The position numbers and the translations under genes were made by a program. Of a stretch of DNA of 64,000 nucleotides, positions 42,708 to 51,766 are shown one piece after another. Where the stretch lies: the NCBI RefSeq assembly GCF_900129495.1, contig NZ_FQVX01000003.1, forward strand, positions 62,001-126,000, given 5' to 3'. The notes below the pieces were generated by a model, which searched no databases, was not told the DNA's origin, and worked only from the letters and a program-made list of their open reading frames with translations. Position 1 is the first letter of the stretch. Each line of letters starts with the position of its first letter. Origin of the DNA: Geodermatophilus nigrescens. GTDB lineage: Bacteria; Actinomycetota; Actinomycetes; Mycobacteriales; Geodermatophilaceae.

Positions 42708-44192
42708 GTGACCCGGGCACTACCGCGACCGGAGCCCGCACTGCGGCCCGGGGCCATCGGCTTCCTCGACTCGCTCGTCATCGGCCTCGCCGCGACGTCG
42801 CCGGCCTACTCGCTGGCCGCCGTCATCGGCCCGGTCGTGGCGCTCGTGGGCGTGCACGCGCCCGGAGTCATGCTGGCGTCGTTCGTGCCGATGCTGCTCA
42901 TCGCCGGCGCCTTCGCCGCCCTCAACCGCACCGACCCCGACTGCGGGACGACGTTCTCCTGGGTCACCCGCGCCTTCGGCCCGACCGCCGGCTGGATCGG
43001 CGGCTGGGCGATCACCATGACCGGCGTCCTGGTGGTGGGGTCGCTGGCCGAGGTCGGCGTCCGGTTCACCCTGCTGATGGTCGGCCTCGACGCCCTGGCC
43101 GACTCCACGCCCGCCGTCATCGCGCTGAGCGTGCTGCTGGTGCTCGTCATGTCGGCGGTCTGCGTGCTCGGCACCGAGATCTCCTCACGCCTGCAGAACG
43201 CGCTGATCCTCGCCCAGACGGCGGCGCTCCTGGTGTTCGCCGTGGTCGCGATCGTGCGCGGCGTGCGCGGGGACTCGCCCTTCGGCGGGCTGACGCCGGC
43301 GTGGGACTGGCTCGACCCCTTCGGCGCCGGCGGCGCCGCACTGACCGGCGGGCTGCTGCTCGGCGTCTTCGCGTACTGGGGCTGGGAGTCGGCGGTCAAC
43401 CTCACCGAGGAGACCACCGACTCGCGGGTCGCCCCCGGCCGGGCCGGCGTGTGGTCGACGGTGGTCCTGCTGCTCACCTACGTGGGCGTGGCCGTCGCCG
43501 TCGTCTCCTTTGCCGGGACGGCGTTCCTCGCCGGCAACGCCGACGAGGAGGAGGCGGTCTTCGCGCTGCTGTCCACCGAGGCGCTGGGCGGCTGGGACTG
43601 GGTGGTGCTGGCCGCCGTCGCCACCTCGGCGATCGCCTCCACGCAGACGACGATCATCCCGGCGTCGCGCACCGGCCTGTCGATGGCGCGGCGCGCGGCG
43701 CTGCCGGCGCGGTTCGGGTCGGTGTCCGAGCGCTTCCGCACCCCCGACGTCTCCACCTGGTGGGTCGCCGGCGTGGCGGTCGCCTGGTACGTCGGCGTGC
43801 ACCTGGTCAGCGAGAACGCGCTGTTCGACTCGATCACCGCGCTGTCGCTGCTGATCGCCCTCTACTACGCCCTCACCGGCGTCGCCTGCGCCTGGTACTT
43901 CCGCCGCCGGCTGGCGCACAGCCTCCGCGACGCGCTGCTGCTCGGCGTCGGCCCGCTCGTGGGCGCGGCGCTGCTGGCCTGGCTGCTCGTCCTGTCGGTG
44001 CGCGACCTCGCCGACCCGGACAACAGCTACACCGGGCAGGCCTGGCTCGGCGTGGGCCCGCCGCTGGTGATCGGCGTCGGGATCATGCTGGCCGGCGTCG
44101 CGCTCATGCTCGTGTGGCGCCGGCGCGACGGGCGCTTCTGGCAGGAGCGGCCCGGCGTCGCCCCGGAGGACGCCGACCCGCTCGCCGCCTAG
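42708..44192 (+). CDS. APC-superfamily amino acid permease
   Basis: This membrane protein has 494 residues and about 12 predicted segments. The N-terminal GAIGFLDSLVIGLAATSPAYSLAAVIG and FAALNRTDPDCGTTFSWVTRAFGP are typical APC permease signatures. EKLTEETTDSR-type sequence (NLTEETTDSRVAPGRAG) is the conserved loop between segments. It imports an amino acid or amine with H+; the substrate is unknown. There is no ribosome site at the GTG, but TACCGT lies just upstream, consistent with a leaderless mRNA. It converges with, and overlaps by 4 bp, the YdeI-like gene. Confidence 0.87.
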   Translation: MTRALPRPEPALRPGAIGFLDSLVIGLAATSPAYSLAAVIGPVVALVGVHAPGVMLASFVPMLLIAGAFAALNRTDPDCGTTFSWVTRAFGPTAGWIGGWAITMTGVLVVGSLAEVGVRFTLLMVGLDALADSTPAVIALSVLLVLVMSAVCVLGTEISSRLQNALILAQTAALLVFAVVAIVRGVRGDSPFGGLTPAWDWLDPFGAGGAALTGGLLLGVFAYWGWESAVNLTEETTDSRVAPGRAGVWSTVVLLLTYVGVAVAVVSFAGTAFLAGNADEEEAVFALLSTEALGGWDWVVLAAVATSAIASTQTTIIPASRTGLSMARRAALPARFGSVSERFRTPDVSTWWVAGVAVAWYVGVHLVSENALFDSITALSLLIALYYALTGVACAWYFRRRLAHSLRDALLLGVGPLVGAALLAWLLVLSVRDLADPDNSYTGQAWLGVGPPLVIGVGIMLAGVALMLVWRRRDGRFWQERPGVAPEDADPLAA

Positions 44193-44767
44193 TGGATCGT
44201 GCGGCCCTCCGCGAGCATCGTGACGAGGGCCGCGATCCGCTTGGCCCGCGTCGCGGGGCTCGCCGCCGTGTGCACCCGCCAGAGCACCGCGTAGCGGTTG
44301 GCGCCGTCGAGCCCGGCGAAGGCCTCCTGGGCGGCCGGCTCGGCCGCCAGGGCGGCGGCCAGGTCGTCGGGGACGGTGATGGTGGCCGGGCCCGCGTAGG
44401 CGCGCTCCCAGCGGCCGTCGGCCCGCGCCGCCTCCACCTGCGCGAGGCCGGCCGGGCGCATCCGGCCGGCCGCCACCAGCTCGGCCACGATCCCGACGTT
44501 CTTGGCCGACCACACGCTGCGCGGCCGCCGCGGGGTGACGCGGGTCAGGTACCAGTGCTCGTCGACGCTGTTGGCGCGGCCGTCGATCCAGCCGAAGCAC
44601 AGCAGCGACTCGACCATCTCGTCGCGGGTCAGCGAGGGCACGCCGGCGCCCTTCTTGGCCAGCTTCACATAGATGCCCGGCGCGGTGGCCGACTCGGCCT
44701 CCAGCCACGCCTCGAACGCGGCCTGGTCGGGGAAGGCGAGCACCGGCAGGTCGGTCGGCAGCGTCAC
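44189..44767 (-). CDS. YdeI/OmpD-associated family protein
   Basis: The protein has 192 residues. FPDQAAFEAWLEAESATAPGIYVKLAKKG, CFGWIDGRANSVDEHWYLTRVTPRR and WSAKNVGIVAELVAAGRM are the recurring blocks of this family. The C-terminal half AYAGPATITVPDDLAAALAAEP is the bacteriocin-protection-like segment. The molecular function is not established. It is a single leftward gene, divergent from the small gene at 44809. Confidence 0.82.
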   Translation of the reverse strand: MTLPTDLPVLAFPDQAAFEAWLEAESATAPGIYVKLAKKGAGVPSLTRDEMVESLLCFGWIDGRANSVDEHWYLTRVTPRRPRSVWSAKNVGIVAELVAAGRMRPAGLAQVEAARADGRWERAYAGPATITVPDDLAAALAAEPAAQEAFAGLDGANRYAVLWRVHTAASPATRAKRIAALVTMLAEGRTIH

Positions 44768-44808
44768 GACGGCGATCCTGGCGGCGGCGGCGCCCGCTGC
44801 GCCACCCT

Positions 44809-45102
44809 GTGCGGGTGGACCGTGCCGACGAGCGCTACTCCGCCGCCCTCGAGCCCCGGCCGGGCGGGCGGGTGCGGCACTGGGCCCGCGTGGCCGGGGC
44901 GTTCGCCGCGGGGCTGGCGCAGGGTCTGGTGCCCGAGCCCACCGTGCACGACGTCGTCGTGCGCCGCCGCGACGACGGCACCGAGGTGCTCCGAGTGCCC
45001 AGCGAGGACGGCACCGCCCACGTGCTGACGGCGGTCCGCGCGGAGATGGCCGCCGTCGGGCCGGAGGAGTTCCTGGCCCGGTGGAGCGTGCGGGCCGGCT
45101 GA
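44809..45102 (+). CDS. small hypothetical protein
   Basis: I do not recognise this 97-residue protein. It starts at GTG 44809 (an in-frame GTG two codons on is equally possible). It is rich in Arg, Ala and Val and has an amphipathic pattern (RVRHWARVAGAFAAGLAQGL, then alternating strands VHDVVVRRRDDGTEVLRV). No signal peptide is seen. Coding is supported by frame length, codon bias and position between two divergent/convergent neighbours. The ribosome site is weak. Confidence 0.5.
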   Translation: MRVDRADERYSAALEPRPGGRVRHWARVAGAFAAGLAQGLVPEPTVHDVVVRRRDDGTEVLRVPSEDGTAHVLTAVRAEMAAVGPEEFLARWSVRAG

Positions 45103-45109
45103 GCCGCGC

Positions 45110-46144
45110 TCAGAGCTCCGCGCGCAGCGTCCGGGCGGCCAGGGCCAGCGAGCGCATCTTGCCCTCGGCGGAGGCCCGCGGCAGGTACTTCAGGCCGCAG
45201 TCGGAGGACAGCACCAGCCGGTCGACGTCGACGTCGTCCAGGGCGCGGCGGACGCGGTCGGCCACCACCTCCGGCGTCTCCACCTCCGGCGTGGACAGGT
45301 CGAGCACGCCCAGCGCGATGCCCTTGCCGCGCAGCGGGCGCAGCTGTGCCGGGTCCAGGTGCGACTGCGCGGTCTCCACCGACACGGTGTCCACCGGGGT
45401 GTCGGCGAGCTCCGGGAGGAACGAGTAGCCCTCCGGCCGCTCGGCGACCATCGCCGCGTAGCCGAAGCACAGGTGCAGGTGCACCGGTCCGGGCGCGCCC
45501 TCCACGGCGCGGGTGACCGCCTCGGCGCCGTAGCGGCGGGCCACCTCGGGCCGCGCCTGCAGCCAGGGCTCGTCGATCTGGACGACGTCGGCCCCGGCGG
45601 CGAACAGGTCGGCGATCTCCTCGCGGACGACGTCGGCGTAGGCCAGCGCGAGCGCCCGGTCGTCGCCGTAGTGCTCGTCGGCCGCCTGCTGGGCCATGGT
45701 GAACGGGCCGGGCAGCGTGATCTTGACGGGCCGGTCGGTGGCCGCCCGCAGGAACCGCACGTCGCGCGCCTGGATCGGCCCGCGGCGCGCGACCTCCCCG
45801 GTCACCCGCGGCACCGGGATCGGCTGCCCGGAGCGGTTGAGGACGGTCCCGGGGGTGTCGACGTCGACGCCGTCGAGCGCCGTGGCGAAGTGGTTGGAGT
45901 AGGACTCCCGGCGCTGCTCGCCGTCGCCGACCAGGTCGAGGCCGGCTGCCTCCTGGGCGCGCACCACCAGCAGCGTGGCGTCGTCCTGGGCCTCCTCCAG
46001 GTGCTCCGGCGCGGGCCGCCACAGCTCCCGGGCGCGCACGCGCGGCGGGAACTGGTGGGCCAGGCGGTCGTGGTCGATGAGCCAGCCGGGCTGCGGGAGG
46101 CTCCCGACGACGGTGGTGGGCAGGAACGGCAGGTCGACGGGCAC
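45110..46144 (-). CDS. cobalamin-independent methionine synthase-like (MetE C-terminal domain) protein
   Basis: The 344-residue protein corresponds to the C-terminal catalytic half of MetE only. FLPTTVVGSLPQP is the domain start, QIDEPWLQ lies mid-barrel, and the zinc ligands are visible as HLC in VHLHLCFGY and Cys in SSDCGLKYLP. Such short core-MetE proteins often need a protein or unusual methyl donor, or act as methyltransferases on other thiols. The GTG at 46144 has no clear ribosome site. It lies near the metXY genes but on its own. Confidence 0.83.
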   Translation of the reverse strand: MPVDLPFLPTTVVGSLPQPGWLIDHDRLAHQFPPRVRARELWRPAPEHLEEAQDDATLLVVRAQEAAGLDLVGDGEQRRESYSNHFATALDGVDVDTPGTVLNRSGQPIPVPRVTGEVARRGPIQARDVRFLRAATDRPVKITLPGPFTMAQQAADEHYGDDRALALAYADVVREEIADLFAAGADVVQIDEPWLQARPEVARRYGAEAVTRAVEGAPGPVHLHLCFGYAAMVAERPEGYSFLPELADTPVDTVSVETAQSHLDPAQLRPLRGKGIALGVLDLSTPEVETPEVVADRVRRALDDVDVDRLVLSSDCGLKYLPRASAEGKMRSLALAARTLRAEL

Positions 46145-46198
46145 GGGAGGAGTCTGCCCCGGGCGGCCGCGCGGGGTCCGGTGTGCTGGGGTGGGGCC

Positions 46199-46777
46199 GT
46201 GGCGGACAACTACATCGCGGAGCTCGACAACGGCGCACCGGCCATCGACGACGAGGCGTTCGTGGCGCCGACGGCGGTGGTGGTCGGTGCGGTGACCATG
46301 GGGCCGCGGTCGAGCATCTGGTACGGCGCGGTGGCCCGGGCCGACGCCGAGGTGATCGAGATCGGCGAGGACTCGAACGTGCAGGACGGCAGCACGCTGC
46401 ACTCCGACCCCGGGTTCCCGCTGGTCATCGGCCGCGGCGTCACCGTGGGGCACCGGGTCGTCCTGCACGGCGCGCGGGTCGACGACGACGTGCTCGTGGG
46501 CATGGGCAGCGTGGTGATGAACGGGGCGCACATCGGGTCGGGCTCGATCGTGGCCGCGGGCGCCGTCGTCACCCAGGGCACGCAGGTGCCGCCCGGCTCG
46601 CTGGTGGCCGGCGTGCCGGCGAAGGTGATCCGGCAGGCCACCGAGGACGACCTCACGCACATCCGGCTCAACGCGCTCGCCTACACCGAGCGGCTGCCCG
46701 CCGCGCGGCGGGTGCGGCCGGTCGTGCGCCGGCCGCTGCCCTCGGCCGGCCACGTCCCCGGCGACGCCGCGGACTAG
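46199..46777 (+). CDS. gamma carbonic anhydrase family protein (left-handed beta-helix)
   Basis: The protein has 192 residues from a GTG. The hexapeptide-repeat beta-helix is clear (VVVGAVTMGPRSSIWYGAVARAD, VGMGSVVMNGAHIGSGSIVAAGAVV). The three metal-binding His are present in STLHSD and VGHRVVLHG. It may hydrate CO2 or be a metal-binding relative without activity. It diverges from the MetE-like gene with 54 nt between the starts. Confidence 0.88.
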   Translation: MADNYIAELDNGAPAIDDEAFVAPTAVVVGAVTMGPRSSIWYGAVARADAEVIEIGEDSNVQDGSTLHSDPGFPLVIGRGVTVGHRVVLHGARVDDDVLVGMGSVVMNGAHIGSGSIVAAGAVVTQGTQVPPGSLVAGVPAKVIRQATEDDLTHIRLNALAYTERLPAARRVRPVVRRPLPSAGHVPGDAAD

Positions 46778-46781
46778 CGCG

Positions 46782-47849
46782 TCAGACGGCGCCGGCGAGG
46801 CGGGCCAGCGCGCCGCGGACCTCCTCGACCGGCAGCGCCATCGTCGCGTCGCCGACCGACAGCTCCACCCGCTGCACCGCCGGGTCGGCGGTCGGGGCGG
46901 CGTCGTTCCAGGTCCACAGCCCGTCCTCGGCCAGCCCGCGGACGGCGGCGCGGAAGCGCTCGGGCGTCGTCGTGAGCAGCAGGTGCAGCATCGGCGTCTG
47001 CGGCGGGTCGGGGACCACGCGCACGCCGGGCAGGTCCCGGACCGCGTCGGCGATCTCGCGGGCCCGCTGCAGGTAGGCGGGGAACAGCGGCAGCCGCTCG
47101 CGCAGGCAGGTCAGCGCGGAGGCGGCCCCCGGCCACAGGCCCCACAGGGTGCCGCCGAGCCGGTGGCGCCACTCGCGGACCTCCGCGACGACGTCGGCCG
47201 GCCCGGCCAGGCAGCACCCGGCGAGCGCGCCGACGCCCTTGTAGAAGCTGACGTAGACGGTGTCGAACGGCGCCGCCAGGTCGGAGGCGGGCATCTCGTA
47301 CCCGGCGGAGGCCTCCCACAGCCGGGCGCCGTCGAGGTGGGCCACGGAGTGCACGTCGTGCGCCCACGCGGCCTGCTCGACGACGTCGTCCCACGGCGGC
47401 AGCTGCCCGCCGAGGTCGCGCTGGGGCAGCTCCACCACCAGCGCGGCCGGCGGCTCGGCGACGGCGTCGAGGTCGGCGCGCAGCAGCAGCCGGTTGCGGT
47501 CGCCGACCGGGCGCGGCACCAGGCCGTGCAGCCGCTCCAGCGCCCCGCCCTCGTGCCGGAACAGGTGGCACTCGGGATGGGCGACGACGGTGCGCCGCAT
47601 CGTGCGGCCGGCGTGCACCCGCAGCGCCGCCTGCTGGGCCATGGTGCCGCTGGGCAGGTAGACCGCGGCGGGCTTGTCCAGCAGCGCGGCGACCTCGGTC
47701 TCCAGCTCCGCGACGACGCCGCCCGCGCCGTAGCGGTCGACCGCGGTGTCGGCCGGGACGGTGGCCAGCAGGGCGCCGGCGCGGACCGGCCCGTGGGCGT
47801 TGAGGGCCCGGTCGCAGGCCAGGCGCAGCGCGTCGAGGTCGTCGCTCAC
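46782..47849 (-). CDS. PLP-dependent threonine aldolase-like/beta-eliminating lyase
   Basis: The protein has 355 residues from a GTG overlapping the metX stop (GTGA). VYLPSGTMAQQAALR binds cofactor phosphate, HLDGARLWEA carries the conserved Asp, and YVSFYKGVGALAG carries the PLP lysine. This matches low-specificity L-threonine aldolases. It is the last gene of metY-metX-aldolase, so it may feed glycine/acetaldehyde metabolism or act on a sulfur amino acid. The coupling to metX is notable. Confidence 0.86.
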   Translation of the reverse strand: MSDDLDALRLACDRALNAHGPVRAGALLATVPADTAVDRYGAGGVVAELETEVAALLDKPAAVYLPSGTMAQQAALRVHAGRTMRRTVVAHPECHLFRHEGGALERLHGLVPRPVGDRNRLLLRADLDAVAEPPAALVVELPQRDLGGQLPPWDDVVEQAAWAHDVHSVAHLDGARLWEASAGYEMPASDLAAPFDTVYVSFYKGVGALAGCCLAGPADVVAEVREWRHRLGGTLWGLWPGAASALTCLRERLPLFPAYLQRAREIADAVRDLPGVRVVPDPPQTPMLHLLLTTTPERFRAAVRGLAEDGLWTWNDAAPTADPAVQRVELSVGDATMALPVEEVRGALARLAGAV

Positions 47850-48928
47850 GTGCCCAGCAGACCACGGACGAGCGCGCCCACGGCATCGGCCTCGATGAGG
47901 AAGCCGTCGTGCCCGTACGGCGAGGACACCACGTGCAGCGGCACCCCGAGCGCGTCGGCCACCCGCTGCTGCAGCTCCAGCGGGTACAGCCGGTCGGAGT
48001 CGACGCCGGCGACGACGGCCCGCGCGGTCACCCGCGCCAGCGCCGCCTCCACCCCGCCGCGACTCCGGCCGACGTCCCAGGTGTTCATCGCCTCGGTGAG
48101 CACCACGTAGCTGCCCGGGTCGAAGCGGGCGACGAGCTTGTCGGCGTGGTGCTCCAGGTAGGAGGCGACGGCGAAGCGGCCGTCGTCCTGCACGGTCGTG
48201 CCGAAGCGCTCCTCGAGCTCGAGCGCGCTCCGGTAGGTGAGGTGCGCGATCCGCCGCGCGATGCCGAGCCCGGTTCCCGGGTCGGCGCGCACGGCGGCCT
48301 GCTGGGTGGTCTGGGTGCCGAGCTGGTCGGCGGTGACCGCCGCGCCGGAGGCGAGGAAGAACAGGCCGGCCACCCGGTCGGGCAGCGCCACAGCCCACTC
48401 GAGCACCCGCATGCCGCCCATCGACCCGCCGACGACGGCCGCCCACCGCCGGACGCCGAGCGCGTCGGCGAGCGCGGCCTCGACCCGCACCTGGTCGCCG
48501 ACGGTCACCTCGGGGAACCGCCCGCCCCACGGGCGCCCGTCCGGCGCGGCGGACGACGGCCCGGTGGTGCCCTGGCAGCCGCCGAGCACGTTGGCGCACA
48601 CGACGAAGAACCGGTCGGTGTCCAGCGGCGCGCCCGGACCGACGAGCGACGCCCACCAGCCCGGCGTCGGGTGGCCGGGGCCGGCGGGGCCGGTGACGTG
48701 GCTGTCGCCGGTCAGCGCGTGCTCGACCAGCACCGCGTTGGCGCCGTCGGGCGCGAGCGCGCCCCACGTCTCGTAGGCCACCCGGACGCCGGGCAGCACC
48801 CCGCCGCGCTCGAGCCGGACCGGTCCGTCCAGGTCCAGGAAGAGCCGGTCGCCGGCGGGGTCGCCCTCGCGCCACCCGCCGGTGCGCGGCGGGGTGCGGG
48901 ACGCCACCGCGTCCCGCACCCCGGACAC
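47846..48928 (-). CDS. metX: homoserine O-acetyltransferase
   Basis: The protein has 360 residues from a GTG. It is an alpha/beta hydrolase-fold acetyltransferase with NALVEHALTGDSHV-like (NAVLVEHALTGDSHV) and CANVLGGCQGTTGPSS blocks, nucleophile in GGSMGGMRVLEW, Asp in GVDSDRLYPL and His in SPYGHDGFL. It acetylates homoserine with acetyl-CoA for direct sulfhydrylation by MetY, encoded 1 nt upstream. Acetyl against succinyl specificity is inferred from the actinobacterial context. Confidence 0.94.
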   Translation of the reverse strand: MSGVRDAVASRTPPRTGGWREGDPAGDRLFLDLDGPVRLERGGVLPGVRVAYETWGALAPDGANAVLVEHALTGDSHVTGPAGPGHPTPGWWASLVGPGAPLDTDRFFVVCANVLGGCQGTTGPSSAAPDGRPWGGRFPEVTVGDQVRVEAALADALGVRRWAAVVGGSMGGMRVLEWAVALPDRVAGLFFLASGAAVTADQLGTQTTQQAAVRADPGTGLGIARRIAHLTYRSALELEERFGTTVQDDGRFAVASYLEHHADKLVARFDPGSYVVLTEAMNTWDVGRSRGGVEAALARVTARAVVAGVDSDRLYPLELQQRVADALGVPLHVVSSPYGHDGFLIEADAVGALVRGLLGT

Positions 48929-48929
48929 G

Positions 48930-50222
48930 TCAGGCGCCCTTGGCGGCGCGGAACCCGGCCTCGAGGTCGGCGAGGATGTCCTCGATGCCCTCCAGGCCGG
49001 CGGCGAGGCGCACCAGGCCGGGCGTCACGCCGGTGGTGAGCTGCTCCTCGGGCGTGAGCTGCGAGTGCGTCGTGGACGCCGGGTGGATGACCAGGCTGCG
49101 CACGTCGCCGATGTTGGCCACGTGGCTGTGCAGCTCCAGCCCCTCGACGAACCGCCGGCCGGCCTCGACGCCGCCGCGGATCTCGAAGGCCAGCACCGCG
49201 CCGGCGCCCTTCGGGGCGTAGCGCTGCTGGGCGGCGTGCCACGGCGAGGACGGCAGGCCGGCGTAGTGCACCGACTCCACCTCGTCGTGGGCCTCGAGGA
49301 ACTCCGCCACCCGCTGGGCGTTGGCGACGTGTCGCTCCATGCGCAGCGACAGCGTCTCGATGCCCTGCACCACGAGCCAGGCGTTGAACGGGCTGATCGC
49401 GGGGCCCAGGTCGCGCAGCAGCTGCACGCGGGCCTTGAGCGCGTAGGCGGGCGCGCCGAGGTCGGCGTAGACGACGCCGTGGTAGGTCGGGTCCGGCGTC
49501 GTGAAGCCGGGGAACCGCCCCTGCGTCCAGTCGAAGCGGCCGCCGTCGACGATCACGCCGGCGATCGCGGTGCCGTGGCCGCCGAGGTACTTGGTGGCCG
49601 AGTGGACGACGACGTCGGCGCCGTGCTCGAGCGGGCGCACCAGGTACGGGGTGGCGATGGTGTTGTCGACGATCAGCGGGACGCCGTTGCGGTGGGCCAC
49701 CTCGGCGACCGTGGCGATGTCGAGGACGTCGCCCTTCGGGTTGCCGATGGACTCGCCGTAGAACGCCTTGGTGTTCTCGCGGACCAGCCGCTGCCAGTTC
49801 TCCGGGTCGTCGGGGTCCTCGACGAAGGACACCTCGACGCCGAGCTTGGGCAGCGAGTGGTGCAGCAGGTTGTAGGTGCCGCCGTAGAGCGAGGCGGAGG
49901 CGACGACGTGGCTGCCGGCCTCGGCGACGTTCAGCAGCGACAGGGTCTCCGCGGCCTGGCCGCTGGCCACCGCGAGCGCCGCGACGCCGCCCTCGAGGGA
50001 GGCCACGCGCTGCTCGAGCGCGTCCTGCGTCGGGTTCATGATCCGCGTGTAGATGTTGCCGAGCTCGGCCAGCGCGAACAGGTCCGCGGCGTGCTGGGTG
50101 TCGCGGAACTGGTAGCTGGTGGTGGCGTAGATCGGCAGCGCGCGGGCGCCGGTGGTGGGGTCGGGGCTCGTGCCGGCGTGGATCTGCCGGGTCTCGAAGC
50201 TCCAGCTCTGCGGGTCGGTCAT
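48930..50222 (-). CDS. metY: O-acetylhomoserine sulfhydrylase
   Basis: The protein has 430 residues from the ATG at 50222. The frame extends upstream, but MTDPQSWSFETRQIHAG is the family start and GAGAGGAG precedes it. VASGQAAETLSLLNV, GESIGNPKGDVLDI and the PLP lysine in HSATKYLGGHGTAI mark the Cys/Met-metabolism PLP fold. It makes homocysteine from O-acetylhomoserine and sulfide. Expression is probably controlled by the riboswitch in its leader, where TCCTC can pair with the GAGGA of the ribosome site. Confidence 0.95.
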   Translation of the reverse strand: MTDPQSWSFETRQIHAGTSPDPTTGARALPIYATTSYQFRDTQHAADLFALAELGNIYTRIMNPTQDALEQRVASLEGGVAALAVASGQAAETLSLLNVAEAGSHVVASASLYGGTYNLLHHSLPKLGVEVSFVEDPDDPENWQRLVRENTKAFYGESIGNPKGDVLDIATVAEVAHRNGVPLIVDNTIATPYLVRPLEHGADVVVHSATKYLGGHGTAIAGVIVDGGRFDWTQGRFPGFTTPDPTYHGVVYADLGAPAYALKARVQLLRDLGPAISPFNAWLVVQGIETLSLRMERHVANAQRVAEFLEAHDEVESVHYAGLPSSPWHAAQQRYAPKGAGAVLAFEIRGGVEAGRRFVEGLELHSHVANIGDVRSLVIHPASTTHSQLTPEEQLTTGVTPGLVRLAAGLEGIEDILADLEAGFRAAKGA

Positions 50223-50301
50223 CGCGCCGTCTCCTCTCGTACCGGAGGACCTGCGGCGCACAGGTGCTCCGTCCTTGCCGTGCTGCGGGCGCAGCGCGGC
50301 C

Positions 50302-50383
50302 GGCTCTTCCCCTGGGAGCACCTCAGACGGAGGAGAGGTTGCCGGACAGCCAGCCAGGTACTTCGCGCTGTCACTCAGGAGCC
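50302..50383 (-). ncRNA. SAM-IV-type (SAM clan) riboswitch upstream of metY
   Basis: On the minus strand a closing stem GGCTC (50383-50379)/GAGCC (50306-50302) encloses CTGAGTGACAGCG, a GACAGC/GCTGTC hairpin (50372-50367/50350-50345), then CCGGCAACC and GGTGCTCCCAGGGGAAGAGCC. These match the SAM-I/SAM-IV core in order and spacing. A TAGGGT -10 lies at 50396-50391, placing the RNA start just before the aptamer. Downstream, an anti-Shine-Dalgarno TCCTCC (50249-50244) faces GAGGAG (50236-50231), suggesting translational control by SAM. Confidence 0.75.
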
Positions 50384-50428
50384 TGGGGCGACCCTAGCGG
50401 GCGGAGGCGCGACGTCCAGCCCGGGGGC

Positions 50429-50857
50429 TCAGGAGGTGGGCGCGCTGCCGGTGGTGGGGACGGCCGTCGTCGGGGCCGGCGCCTGCGGAGGGTCCGGCGC
50501 GGTCTGCTCCGGCGCCGTCGTGTCCGGGGCGGTCGTCGTCGGCGCGGTCTCCTCCGGCGTCGTCGTGCCCGGCGCCTCCTCCGTCGTGGATGGGGCGGTC
50601 GTCGGTGCCGGGGCCGGCGCCGGGGTGGTGACCGTCGTGGTGCCGCCGGCCGGGTCGGTGCCGGCGTCGGCGGGCTTGACGTAGAGGTAGAGCAGGCCGA
50701 GGCCGAGGAACAGGGCGACCAGGACCAGCGTCGACGTGCGGGCCCGGCCGATGCGGCCGGGCGAGCGGCGCAGGAGGCCGGACAGGCCGAACCGGCCGCG
50801 GCCCGCGGGGTCGCCGACGGTGCCGTCGGCCGGGCGGGGCGCCCCGGGGACGCTCAC
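50429..50857 (-). CDS. single-pass membrane protein with Thr/Pro-rich tail
   Basis: This 142-residue protein starts at a GTG overlapping the MscS stop. Residues 1-40 are basic and cytoplasmic, and about 42-60 form a membrane helix (STLVLVALFLGLGLLYLYV). The rest is a low-complexity Thr/Pro/Ala/Glu tail outside the membrane, likely glycosylated or wall-spanning. No domain is recognised. It is coupled to MscS (GTGA overlap) and may accompany the channel. Confidence 0.7.
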   Translation of the reverse strand: MSVPGAPRPADGTVGDPAGRGRFGLSGLLRRSPGRIGRARTSTLVLVALFLGLGLLYLYVKPADAGTDPAGGTTTVTTPAPAPAPTTAPSTTEEAPGTTTPEETAPTTTAPDTTAPEQTAPDPPQAPAPTTAVPTTGSAPTS

Positions 50858-51741
50858 TGCTGGGCCCCCTGCCGCGCCGGGGCCGGCGCCGCGGCCGGCG
50901 GCTCGGGGGTGATGGTCAGGCCCTCCCGGGCGAAGGCGAGCACGATGCGCTCGCGCAGGTCGCGGCCCACCTCGAACTGGCGGCCGGGCAGCGTGCGCGC
51001 CACCACCCGCACGTTGACCTGGTCGAGGTCGATGCTCTCCACGCCCATGACGCTCGGCTCGTCGAGCAGCAGGCGGCGCAGCTCGGGGTCGGCGAAGGCC
51101 GCCCGGCCGACGTCGCGGAGGACGTCGTTGACCCGGGTGACGTCGGCCGTGGTGGGCACCGGCACGTCGACGACGGCGCGGGCCCAGTCGCGGGACAGGT
51201 TGACCACCTTGACGATCTGCCCGTTCGGGATGGTGACCACCTCGCCGTCGGCCGAGCGCAGCCGGGTGATCCGCAGCGTGACGTCCTCGACGGTGCCGTT
51301 GGCCGGGTCGCCGCCGCCGACCACCTGGATCGAGACGACGTCGCCGAAGCCGTACTGGCGCTCGGTGATGAGGAAGAAGCCGGCCAGCACGTCGCCGACG
51401 ACCCGCTGGGCGCCGAAGCCGAGCCCGACGCCGAGCACGGTGGCCGGCGCGACCAGGCCGGTGACCGGGACGCCGAGCCGGTCGAGCACGTAGAACGCCG
51501 CCACCGTGTAGACGAGCACGATGAGCGTCCAGGTGAGGACCTGGGTGAGCGAGTGCCGGTGCTTGGCCGCCTCGGAGCGGACCAGCACGTCGCCGCCGGT
51601 GGAGCGGGCGTCGATGCGGCTGGTGATCCGGTCGCCGACCCAGCTGATGAAGCGGGCCACCAGGACCGAGCCGAGGATGATCAGCACGATCTCCAGGCCG
51701 CGGCCGGCGAGCCAGTCGAGCAGGTCGGTGAACGGTCCCAT
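50854..51741 (-). CDS. MscS-family mechanosensitive channel
   Basis: The protein has 295 residues from the ATG at 51741, which directly precedes the first membrane segment and follows GGAGGGG. An in-frame start at 51789 would overlap the upstream gene. Three hydrophobic helices are followed by the pore-lining Gly/Ala-rich segment GLGFGAQRVVGDVLAGFFLITERQYGFGD and the beta domain (VTLRITRLRSADGEVVTIPNG), as in MscS. It releases solutes on hypo-osmotic shock. The C-terminus is Pro/Ala-rich. Confidence 0.9.
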   Translation of the reverse strand: MGPFTDLLDWLAGRGLEIVLIILGSVLVARFISWVGDRITSRIDARSTGGDVLVRSEAAKHRHSLTQVLTWTLIVLVYTVAAFYVLDRLGVPVTGLVAPATVLGVGLGFGAQRVVGDVLAGFFLITERQYGFGDVVSIQVVGGGDPANGTVEDVTLRITRLRSADGEVVTIPNGQIVKVVNLSRDWARAVVDVPVPTTADVTRVNDVLRDVGRAAFADPELRRLLLDEPSVMGVESIDLDQVNVRVVARTLPGRQFEVGRDLRERIVLAFAREGLTITPEPPAAAPAPARQGAQQ

Positions 51742-51766
51742 GCGGTGTCGGGTCCCCTCCGGTCGG

